9,423 bases of DNA from Klebsiella pneumoniae. Its GTDB lineage: Bacteria > Pseudomonadota > Gammaproteobacteria > Ga0077536. The notes under the pieces are model-generated. The model did no database searches and had not been told where the DNA came from. It saw nothing but the letters and a program-made list of their open reading frames with translations. The position numbers and the translations under genes are program-made. Of the stretch, positions 1-8,000 are shown piece after piece (position 1 is the stretch's first letter; every line of letters begins with the position of its first letter). The stretch spans positions 1-9,423 of the forward strand of contig CAMCBY010000122.1 of NCBI GenBank assembly GCA_945873015.1, in the 5' to 3' direction.

Positions 1-146
1 ACCGTAATCGCGAGATTGCGCACAAGCTCTCGATCAGCGAAGAGACGGTCAAGATGCATGTGCGTAATATCATGGTGAAACTCAACGCCAACGATCGCAC
101 CCACGCCGTGACCATCGCGGTACGGCGCGGCTTCATCACACTGTAA
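1..146 (+). CDS. LuxR/NarL-family response regulator, C-terminal HTH (5' truncated)
   Basis: The reading frame starting at base 3 runs 47 codons to the TAA at 144-146; the first two bases belong to a codon cut by the window edge. The residues form the end of a GerE/LuxR-type helix-turn-helix: REIAHKLSISEETVKMHVRN carries the usual scaffold and recognition helices, and KLNANDRTHAVTIAVRRGFI is the closing helix that ends most NarL-type response regulators, right at their C-terminus. The missing N-terminal part is probably a phosphoacceptor receiver domain, but that cannot be seen. The protein would bind DNA and control transcription. It lies just upstream of the glucan operon on the same strand, 70 bases from the proposed start of the membrane protein, with a hairpin between. 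Whether it controls that operon or belongs to an unrelated two-component pair is not shown by the sequence. Confidence 0.9.
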   Translation, partial: RNREIAHKLSISEETVKMHVRNIMVKLNANDRTHAVTIAVRRGFITL

Positions 147-154
147 ACCGACTC

Positions 155-183
155 GCGCGCTGCCGACCGTCTCGGTAGCGCGC
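155..183 (+). terminator. GC-rich hairpin after the LuxR-type gene, candidate terminator
   Basis: An inverted repeat begins 8 bases after the regulator stop codon. The arms GCGCGCTGCCGA (155-166) and TCGGTAGCGCGC (172-183) pair over 12 positions with one G-U wobble, around a 5-base loop (167-171). It would be very stable in RNA. There is no T-run after it, so it is not a textbook intrinsic terminator; in GC-rich genomes such hairpins can still mark transcript ends or protect 3' ends. It lies in the 5' region of the downstream operon, so it could also attenuate read-through into that operon. Confidence 0.45.
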
Positions 184-216
184 CATGCGCACGGGAGCCG
201 TCCGCCGGCCGCGTTC

Positions 217-1962
217 TTGTCCGTGACTCCCCGCCCCGAAATCAGCTTTACGCGCGAGACCTGGCAACACTGGCTTGCGCAGATCCAGGCCTTTGCGCGC
301 GCGCCCGATGCCGGGCGCCTCGCCCGCACATTGTTCATCGTGGTGATTGCCTTTGCGCTGGCAGGCAATGGCCTGAACGTGGTCAACAGTTACGTCGGCC
401 GCAATTTTATGACCGCCCTCGCCGAGCGCGATCACCCCGCCTTTCTCGCCCAGGCACTGGTATGGGTTGGCGTATTCGCGGTCGCCACCGTCAGCACGGT
501 GCTCGGACGTTATTACGAAGACCGCCTCAGCCTGGTGTGGCGCAACTGGGCCACCACGCGCCTGCTTGAACGCTACATGGCGCGACGCAACTATCTCAAA
601 GTCGCGACCGTGGCCGGCATCGAAAACCCCGATCAGCGCATTGCCGAAGACGTCAGGTCCTTTACCACCGTCACACTGTCGTTCGTGCTGATGATATTCA
701 ACGGCAGCCTGACGGTGATTTCTTTTGCCGCCGTGTTGTGGACCATCAGCCCCGCGCTGTTCGGAGTCGGGGTGTTGTATGCCGCAATCGGCACCATGCT
801 CAGCCTGTTGCTTGGACGGCTGCTGGTGCGGCTCAACTATCAGCAACTCGACCGCGAAGCGGACTTTCGCGCCGCGCTCGTACATGTCAAAGAAAACGCC
901 GCGCTGGTCGCAGTCACCGGCCGCGAAGGCAATTTCTCCGGCCATCTGCGCCGACATCTCGATCATCTGGTCGAGAACGCCGGGCGCGTGATCGTCGTGC
1001 AGCGCAATCTCAGCTTCTTCACCACCGGCTACAACTGGCTTATCCAGTTGATTCCGGCCTTGATAGTTGCGCCGCTATTCATGCGTGGCGACATCGAGTT
1101 CGGCGTCATCACCCAGTCGGCCGTGGCCTTCACCCATCTGCTCGGCGCGTTCTCGCTGATCGTGACCCAGACCCAGTTGCTATCGTCACTGGCGGCAGTG
1201 GTAGCGCGTCTCGATGCCTTGATCATGGCCATCGAGAACGATGAGGAAGAGCCGCCCAAAGGCATCGTCACGGTCGAAGACGACAGCCGTCTCGCCTATG
1301 AGAATGTCACCATGCTGTCGGCCCACCGCCATCGTGTGCTGGTCGCCGATCTGAACCTGGTGGTCCTGCCTGGTGCGCGGCTGCTGGTGCGCGGCGCGCA
1401 GAACGATGTGCGCGCGGTGCTGATGCGCACCACCGCCGGCATCCGCAACTGGGGACGCGGCCGCATCATCCGTCCGCACAGCGCGCAGATGATGTTCGTC
1501 ACCGAACAGCCTTATCTGCCCGAAGGCACCTTGCTCGAAGTGCTGCTGGCCGATGACCGCGACCATCCCGACCAGGAAACCTATCGCGACACCGTCCTCG
1601 CAACGCTGCGTATGGTCGGCCTCGAAGCGGTGCTGGCGCGGTGCGTGGATATCGACACAGAACAGAAATGGATGTCGTTGCTGACCATCAGTGAACAACA
1701 ACTGCTGGTGTGCGCGCATGTGTTGCTGGCACGACCACGTTTTGTGATGCTCGAGCGCCTGAGCGTGACGCTGGAGCGTGCCACCATTCATCACATGCTG
1801 GATTTGTTTGCGCAGCGCGGCATCACCTACATCGTGCTCGAACCGCAAGCCGAAGATCTTGAACATTTTGACCTGGTTCTGGATCTCGCCGAAGCTGGCT
1901 CCTGGCAACTGCGGCGCGTGACACAGGGCCAGTTGTTGCCCGAACGACCCACCCGCGTGTAG
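217..1962 (+). CDS. SbmA/YddA-type ABC membrane protein with a degenerate (pseudo-ATPase) nucleotide-binding domain
   Basis: This is a 581-residue inner-membrane protein with the architecture of the YddA/SbmA-BacA-related ABC family (ABC_membrane_2 type): a membrane domain (about residues 35-330) followed by a nucleotide-binding-domain-like region (about 350-575). Hydrophobic stretches suggest six helices near 37-60, 77-98, 152-175, 180-203, 270-288 and 300-325. Family hallmarks are ENPDQRIAEDVRSFT (136-150), LDREADFRAALVHVKENAAL (211-230) and YNWLIQLIPALIVAP (272-286). The C-terminal part aligns with the YddA-type ATPase along its length, yet its ATP motifs are all lost: Walker A is GAQNDVRA (393-400) instead of GPSGSGKS, the Q-loop is FVTEQPYLP with Glu430 for Gln, the signature is LTISEQQL (489-496), Walker B is FVMLER (509-514) with Glu and Arg for Asp and Glu, and the H-loop His is Pro543. 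ATP hydrolysis is therefore unlikely; proton-driven transport, as in SbmA/BacA, is a reasonable inference. The start is a TTG; the GTG at 223 is the main alternative, and no ATG lies in frame before codon 65. The gene ends 2 bases before the next. Confidence 0.85.
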   Translation: MSVTPRPEISFTRETWQHWLAQIQAFARAPDAGRLARTLFIVVIAFALAGNGLNVVNSYVGRNFMTALAERDHPAFLAQALVWVGVFAVATVSTVLGRYYEDRLSLVWRNWATTRLLERYMARRNYLKVATVAGIENPDQRIAEDVRSFTTVTLSFVLMIFNGSLTVISFAAVLWTISPALFGVGVLYAAIGTMLSLLLGRLLVRLNYQQLDREADFRAALVHVKENAALVAVTGREGNFSGHLRRHLDHLVENAGRVIVVQRNLSFFTTGYNWLIQLIPALIVAPLFMRGDIEFGVITQSAVAFTHLLGAFSLIVTQTQLLSSLAAVVARLDALIMAIENDEEEPPKGIVTVEDDSRLAYENVTMLSAHRHRVLVADLNLVVLPGARLLVRGAQNDVRAVLMRTTAGIRNWGRGRIIRPHSAQMMFVTEQPYLPEGTLLEVLLADDRDHPDQETYRDTVLATLRMVGLEAVLARCVDIDTEQKWMSLLTISEQQLLVCAHVLLARPRFVMLERLSVTLERATIHHMLDLFAQRGITYIVLEPQAEDLEHFDLVLDLAEAGSWQLRRVTQGQLLPERPTRV

Positions 1963-1964
1963 AT

Positions 1965-4900
1965 ATGAGCGAGACCCTGCTCGATGATTTTCGCGATGTC
2001 GGGGGATGGACCGCCATCGCACCGGGTGCCGCGCAGCTGCGGCTGACGCCGTTCATCGATGGCGACGGCCCGGCGCTGCGCCTCGATTATGACCTTGGTG
2101 GCAATGGTTTTGTGATTGCGCGGCGCGCACTCGATCTGACGCTGCCGCAGGACTATGCCTTCGTCGTCGACCACTGCGGCAATGGTCCGCAACACATTGT
2201 CGAATTCAAACTGGTCGACGAGCGCCTCGCCAATGTCTGGCGTCTGCGCGACGAGCAGTTTTGTCTGCAGGCATCGTGGAGCAGCTGGCGTATTGCAGCA
2301 CGCGACATCGGTTACGCCTGGGGTGCGCGGCGCGCGCGACGTATCGAACATTGTGACGCGCTGGAAATCGCCATCGTGGGGGCCGGCGCGGGCTCGCTGT
2401 GTCTGCGCCGCCTGCGCCTGTGTGATGAAAGTTACCGCGGCATCCCGCACGTCAGCGCCTCGAGTACGCTGGCCGGCCACGCTGCGACGCAGGTGTTGAA
2501 CGATGATTTGTCATGCTGGCGCAGCGCCGCCGCGGGCGAGCAGAGCCTGACGCTGCTGTTTGATCAGGAACGCGCCTTCAGCGCGCTGCGCATCAGCTGG
2601 CCGGACGATAAGCTGCCCGCCGCCTTCGCCATCGACTTGCTGGATGCCAGCGGCCACTGGCAGTGTCATCACAACGCTGACGCCCAACCCGGCCCGCACA
2701 GCACGGTGCTGTTGCCGGGTGCACGCACACGCGGCCTGCGCCTGCGTATCAGCGCCGCTGCAGCGCACTGCGCCGTGCGACATCTCGCCTTTCTACCCTG
2801 GTATTTTGCGCCGGACATGCTGACGGGCTTGAGTTCACTGGCGCTCGAAGCGCCGGCCGGACACTACCCCAAAGCCCTGCGCGAACAACAAAGTTACTGG
2901 ACCATCATCGGCACGCCTGACGGCGGCGGTTCGGCCTTGCTCAATACCGAAGGCCTGCTCGAAGTGGACGGCGGCGACTTCGCCATCGAAGCGCTCGTGC
3001 AGGTCGGCACTCGCCTGTATACGTGGGCCGATGTCACCCTCAGCGCGAGTCTGCGCGACGACTATTTACCGCTGCCGCGTGTGTGCTGGCAGAGCGACAC
3101 CTTCACGCTCGCCATCGCGCCGGTCATGATTAAAAACGGCGCGCACAAGACCCTGCATATCAGCTATCACCTCACACTCACCACAGCACAGCCACAGCCC
3201 GTCACGCTTTATGTGCTGGTGCGCCCCTATCTCGTCACGCCGGTATGGCAGTTATGGCAAGGCCGCGGCGGTTGCGCATCGCTCACACATCTGCGCGGCG
3301 ATTGTGACGGCCTTGAAATCAATCACACCCGGCGCGTGCTACTGAACCACGCGGCCCAGGCGTTTGGTGCACAGAGTTTTGCGGCGGGCGATCTGGTGCA
3401 GGCCTTGCGCGACGGATATCTGCCACACCATCAGGCCATCGAGGATCACGACGGTCTCGCGCAGGCGGTGTTCACGTTTCCAATGCGGGCAACGGACGCC
3501 CTGGAGATGCACATCGAGGTGCAGGTACCGACCCGCGATACGGTGCCGGACAACACCCGTCTCGATCCCGACAGCAGCCGCTACGAGTGGCTGGCGGTGC
3601 TTGCGCATTGTCCGCTCCGCCTGTCGCTGCGGCAGGCGGATGCCGTCCATACCCTGCGCGCGGCGACCGCCCACATTCTGATCAATCGCGACGGGCCGCG
3701 TTTGCAGCCCGGCCCGCGTCGTTATATCCGCGCTTATCTGCGCGACGCGGTGGGCATGGGCACGGCGCTGGCACGGGTCGGTCTCGTGCAGCCGCTGAAA
3801 GACCTGCTCGACTGGTACGGCCCGCAACAACGCGCCGATGGCGAGTTACCCGATGCCATTGATGACGATGGCCCCGAGTGGTTGCCGGAATACGATGCCT
3901 ACGGGCAATACCTGCACGGCGTGGCCGAGGCCCAGCGGCTCGCGCCCGAGCCGGACTTTCTTGCGCGCCAATGGCCGATCGTAAAACGGGTGCTGGCGCG
4001 CTTCGAATATCTGCGCGGCCAGCGCACCAGCGCCGCCTATCGTGATACCGCTTATTTTGGCGTACTGCCGGAATCGATGAGCCACGAAGGTTATATGGCG
4101 CAACCCGTGCACGCTTATTGGGATGACTTCTGGGCGCTGCGTGGTCTGCACGACGGCGCGTGGTTGGCCACACAGGTCGGCGCGCATCAGGAAGCTCAAC
4201 GCATCGCGGCACTCGCGCATGAGTTCGGCGCCGATCTGCATCGTTCGCTGGCGCGCACCATACAACAACACGGTATCGATTTTATTCCCGGCTCAGTCGA
4301 ACTCGGTGACTTCGATGCGACCGCGATCGCCATCGCATTGACCGTCGCTGACGATGGTGCTGACTTGCCGCGCGCGGCACTGCATACAACCTTTGACCGT
4401 TATCTCGCGATTCGCGACGCGCGCGCCGAGCGCCACGACTGGAGCAACTACAGCGCCTACGAAATACGTATCGTTGGGGCGCTGATACGCCTCGGCCGAC
4501 GCGACGACGCGCTGCGCGTGATGAATGGCCTGCTCGCCGATTGTCGCCCGGCATCCTGGCGGCAGTGGCCAGAACAATCCTGGCGCGAAGTCGATGCGCC
4601 GGCCTTTCTCGGCGATCTGCCCCACAGTTGGATAGGCGCCGAGTACATCCATGCCCTGACCAGCGCCTTTGCCTATGAACGTCGTGCCGATGCCAGTCTG
4701 GTGCTCGCCGCCGGTGTCGCCAGCGCCTGGCTGGATGAAGAGGGTGTGACGGTCACGCGCCTCGCCACCCATTACGGTCCGCTCAGCTATCGGCTGCGAC
4801 GCGGCGCGCAACAGTGTGTCGAGATGTTCATCGAACAAGGTATCGATATGCCGCCCGGTGCCTTGGTATTGCTGCCGCCGCTGCCCGCGCCCCTGCGCGC

Positions 4901-5006
4901 CGTGACCCTGAACGGTGAGGCCTATGCCGATTTCGACCACCAGCAATGTCGTTGCCACACGTTGCCTGCGCATTTTGTTTTCTACTGTGAAGAGGTTCGA
5001 GCATGA
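1965..5006 (+). CDS. Uncharacterised discoidin/CBM-like and six-hairpin glycosidase-like protein
   Basis: This 1013-residue protein has no signal peptide or membrane segment and should be cytoplasmic. Four regions can be seen. Residues 1-155 look like a carbohydrate-binding beta-sandwich (LLDDFRDVGGW at 5-15, EFKLVDERLANVW at 80-92, WSSWRIAARDIGYAWG at 105-120). Residues 163-278 resemble a discoidin (F5/8 type C) domain (SASSTLAG, SCWRS, RGLRLRIS). Residues 290-555 form a further beta-rich part (SYWTIIG, TWADVTLS, LPLPRVCW). Residues 570-950 resemble an (alpha/alpha)6 glycosidase barrel: INRDGPRLQPGPRRYIRAYL (573-592) then RDAVGMGTAL (593-602), PEYDAYGQYLHGV (641-653), AYWDDFWALRGL (717-728) and PHSWIGAEYIHAL (886-898). 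Conserved acidic candidates for catalysis are Asp594, Glu642, Asp644, Asp720, Asp721 and Glu893; none can be assigned. A role in binding and hydrolysing a glucan is inferred from fold and from the neighbouring phosphorylase. It starts 2 bases after the transporter stop, with no clear Shine-Dalgarno, so translational coupling is likely. Its stop overlaps the next start (ATGA). I do not know a characterised member. Confidence 0.8.
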   Translation: MSETLLDDFRDVGGWTAIAPGAAQLRLTPFIDGDGPALRLDYDLGGNGFVIARRALDLTLPQDYAFVVDHCGNGPQHIVEFKLVDERLANVWRLRDEQFCLQASWSSWRIAARDIGYAWGARRARRIEHCDALEIAIVGAGAGSLCLRRLRLCDESYRGIPHVSASSTLAGHAATQVLNDDLSCWRSAAAGEQSLTLLFDQERAFSALRISWPDDKLPAAFAIDLLDASGHWQCHHNADAQPGPHSTVLLPGARTRGLRLRISAAAAHCAVRHLAFLPWYFAPDMLTGLSSLALEAPAGHYPKALREQQSYWTIIGTPDGGGSALLNTEGLLEVDGGDFAIEALVQVGTRLYTWADVTLSASLRDDYLPLPRVCWQSDTFTLAIAPVMIKNGAHKTLHISYHLTLTTAQPQPVTLYVLVRPYLVTPVWQLWQGRGGCASLTHLRGDCDGLEINHTRRVLLNHAAQAFGAQSFAAGDLVQALRDGYLPHHQAIEDHDGLAQAVFTFPMRATDALEMHIEVQVPTRDTVPDNTRLDPDSSRYEWLAVLAHCPLRLSLRQADAVHTLRAATAHILINRDGPRLQPGPRRYIRAYLRDAVGMGTALARVGLVQPLKDLLDWYGPQQRADGELPDAIDDDGPEWLPEYDAYGQYLHGVAEAQRLAPEPDFLARQWPIVKRVLARFEYLRGQRTSAAYRDTAYFGVLPESMSHEGYMAQPVHAYWDDFWALRGLHDGAWLATQVGAHQEAQRIAALAHEFGADLHRSLARTIQQHGIDFIPGSVELGDFDATAIAIALTVADDGADLPRAALHTTFDRYLAIRDARAERHDWSNYSAYEIRIVGALIRLGRRDDALRVMNGLLADCRPASWRQWPEQSWREVDAPAFLGDLPHSWIGAEYIHALTSAFAYERRADASLVLAAGVASAWLDEEGVTVTRLATHYGPLSYRLRRGAQQCVEMFIEQGIDMPPGALVLLPPLPAPLRAVTLNGEAYADFDHQQCRCHTLPAHFVFYCEEVRA
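4989..4995 (+). promoter_or_regulatory. Shine-Dalgarno-like site for the GH94 gene, inside the upstream coding end
   Basis: GAAGAGG ends 7 bases before the ATG at 5003, good ribosome-binding spacing. The ATG overlaps the upstream TGA as ATGA (5003-5006). Together these fix the start of the phosphorylase gene and indicate translational coupling; the next in-frame ATGs (codons 14 and 15, at 5042 and 5045) are less likely. Confidence 0.65.
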
Positions 5007-8000
5007 CCCGCACTGTCACCAACGCCGCCGGACTGCGCGTGATGATGAACGCCAATGCCTCAGTGGCGCGCATCGATCATGAAGACATCATGCTCAATCT
5101 GTTTCGCGGCAACGCCATGGAAGGTGGCCAGAGCAACATCTATCTGCGCCGGCTCGGCGGCCACGCCGATAGCATCGCCCTGCTCGGTCCGCGCAGCCCG
5201 TCGCGCCTCGAGCCAGCCAGCGACGGCTTTGCACTGCGCGGCGACTGGCAGGGGTTGCACTATCGAGTGAGTCTGCGGCTCGCGGCCGACTCGCCGAGCT
5301 GGTTCTGGCATGTCGAGCTCGACAATCACAACACGCAGGCGGTGACGGTTGATTTAATCCACACCCAGGATCTGGGTCTCGCCGATTACAACTTCATCCG
5401 CACCAGTGAGTTTTACGCCAGCCAGTATCTCGATCACACACCCTTGTTCGACGCGCGCCATGGGCGCGTGATCGCAACGCGTCAGAATCTGCCGATGGCC
5501 GGTCGTCACCCGTGGTGCCTGCTGGCCTCACTGCATCGTGCCGTCAGTTACGCCACCGATGCCCTGCAGTTTCACGGCACCGCGACCCGCGCCGGGCACA
5601 CGCCGCTGGCTTTGCGCGACGGCCTGCCGGCCATGCGCCTGCAACACGAACATGCGCTGGTGTGTCTGCAGGACGCACCACTGACGCTTGCGCCAGGCGC
5701 GCGCGCGCAGCGCGGTTTTGTGGGTTGTTACCTCGCCGATCATCCGGCCGCCAGCGGCCCCGACGATCTGCGTTATCTGGCGGCGGCCTGTGCGCTGCCG
5801 CAAGCGCAACCAGAGCCGGCCGCGCCGCAGGACGCCGCCGCCACGGCGCTGCCGGTCAGTCTGTTCACGCGCGCGCCGCTGTTCGCGGCGCAGACCGTGC
5901 CGCTCGCGGATTTCACCGCCCGTTTCGGCGCACCCGTGCTCGAAGAACGACACGGCACTGACATCATTGCGAGTTTTCACGGTGGCGAAGTGCATCTGGT
6001 GTCGCCGCGCAAGGAGAACCGGGTACAACGGGCCCATGCCCAGATCCTGCGGACCGGCAGCGCGCTGGTGCCGGACGAAGGCGCGCTGACCAGCACCGCG
6101 TGGATGGGCGGCATCTTCAATTCCATGCTGACCCACGGCCACGTCGGCATCAATCGCCTGTTGTCATCGGCGCGCGGGTATCTTGGCCTGTTCCGCGCCT
6201 TGGGTCAGCGCATTTTCGTCGAGCAGCAGGATGGCTGGCGACTGCTGGATCAACCATCGGCATGGGCTGTCACACCGCATAGTTGTCGCTGGTTCTATCG
6301 CGACGACGAGCATGAGTTCGAGGTCGTGACTTGCGCCGACAGCGATAGCCATCTTATCGAGCTCGAGATCACGGTGCAGCGCGGCGCGCCGCTGCGTTTT
6401 CTGCTCTGCCACCATATCGCCCTCGACGATGATGACGGTGCCGATGCCGGCGCTGTCGCATTTAAACGCGACGGCCTCGATGTCGTCATGCATGCCCATG
6501 CGGGCACAGCGGTCGCGACTCGTTTTGGCGAGCGCGGTTTTCGTGTCCGCGCCGCCGACGCGACCGTCATTGAAGCCTGCGGTGGTGACGAACTGTTGTT
6601 CGTTGACGGCGAGGCGCACGGCAACCCGTATCTGTGCCTGCGCACCGCGCCGTGCAGCGCCGCGCGGTTTGTCTACAGCGGCGAGTTGCTTGACCCGCCC
6701 GCCATCGCGCCTGACTTGTTTGGCACGCCGCTCGGCATCGCCAGCGCACTGGCCTTGAGTGTGCCGGCCGACAGTGTTCACGCCCTGGAAGTTGCGCAGT
6801 GGGCAGCTATCGCGCCCTGGTTCGCCGATAACGCGCTGGTGCATTACCTCGCGCCGCGCGGCCTCGAACAATTCACCGGTGGTGGTTGGGGCTCGCGCGA
6901 CATTTGCCAGGGTCCGCTCGAACTGCTGTTGGCACTCGGCCATCTGGCGCCGGCACGGGATCTGTTGCTGCGCGTATTTGGCGCGCAGAACGAGGCCGGC
7001 GACTGGCCGCAATGGTTCACTTTTTTTGCACGGGAGCGCGACATTCGCGCCGGTGACTCCCACGGCGACATCATCTTCTGGCCGTTGATGGCGCTGGCGC
7101 GTTATCTCGAGGCAAGCCGTGACCTCGCGCTGCTCGAACAGACGCTGCCCTTTCACCAAGGCGCTGACAGCGTGCCGACGCTGTGGCAACACGTTGAACG
7201 CGCACTGGCCTTTATCGAAGCCCATTGTCTGCCCGGCACGCTGTTGATTGCCTACGGTCATGGCGACTGGAATGATTCCATGCAACCGGCCTCACCGCAG
7301 TTGCGCGACGAGCTGTGCAGCGCGTGGACCGTCACGCTGCACTACCAGATGTTGAACACCCTGGCGGCGAGCCTCGCCGACGGCGAACATGCGCCACGCG
7401 CCGCGAGCCTGCTCGCGATGGCACAGCGCATCGAACAGGACTTTCAGAAATATCTGGTGGTCGATGGTGTTGTGCCCGGCTACATGCATACCCGCGCCGA
7501 CGGCGCGCGCGACTACCTGCTGCATCCGCGCGATCAACAGACCGGGCTTAACTACAGTCTGCTGCCAATTCCCCACGCCATTCTGAGCGGCATTCTCACG
7601 CCGGCGCAGGCGGCGCAGCACTTTGATTTGATCGAACGCCATCTGCTCGGCCCCGATGGTGCGCGCTTGTTCGACAAACCCATGCAGTATCGCGGCGGAC
7701 CGACAACCCTCTTCCAGCGTGCCGAGAGTGCGGCTTTTTTCGGCCGCGAGATTGGCCTCATGTATACCCATGCCCATCTGCGTTATGCCGAAGCACTCGC
7801 TTACGCCGGACGCGCCGCTCAATTTTTTGCGGCACTCAACCTGGTCAACCCGATTGGTCTCAAGGCGCGCCTGCCCGGCGCCTCGCCGCGACCGAGCCAT
7901 TGTTATTATTCGAGCTCGGATGCCGCCTTCCCTGACCGGTACGCCGCCTATGCAGACTACGGCCGCATCGCCCGCGACGAAATTGCTTTTGACGGTGGCT

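Noticed and set aside
136..966. - strand open frame opposite the transporter start
   Set aside because: It would oppose the membrane helices and the ENPDQR motif of the + strand protein; no recognisable domain.
217..1962. Pseudogene call for the ABC-like protein
   Set aside because: The frame is intact, the membrane domain is well conserved and the gene is tightly coupled to its neighbour; only the ATP motifs are lost.
1186..2022. - strand open frame spanning the junction of the first two operon genes
   Set aside because: Antisense shadow rich in His, Gln and Arg, without domains or a ribosome-binding site.
4293..4973. - strand open frame (226 codons) opposite the 1013-residue protein
   Set aside because: Low-complexity composition, no family resemblance, and fully inside a better-supported gene.
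6164..7285. Long - strand open frame (373 codons) opposite the GH94 gene
   Set aside because: Antisense of a well-supported GH94 coding region; the translation shows no recognisable domain, and such open antisense frames are expected from GC-rich codon bias.
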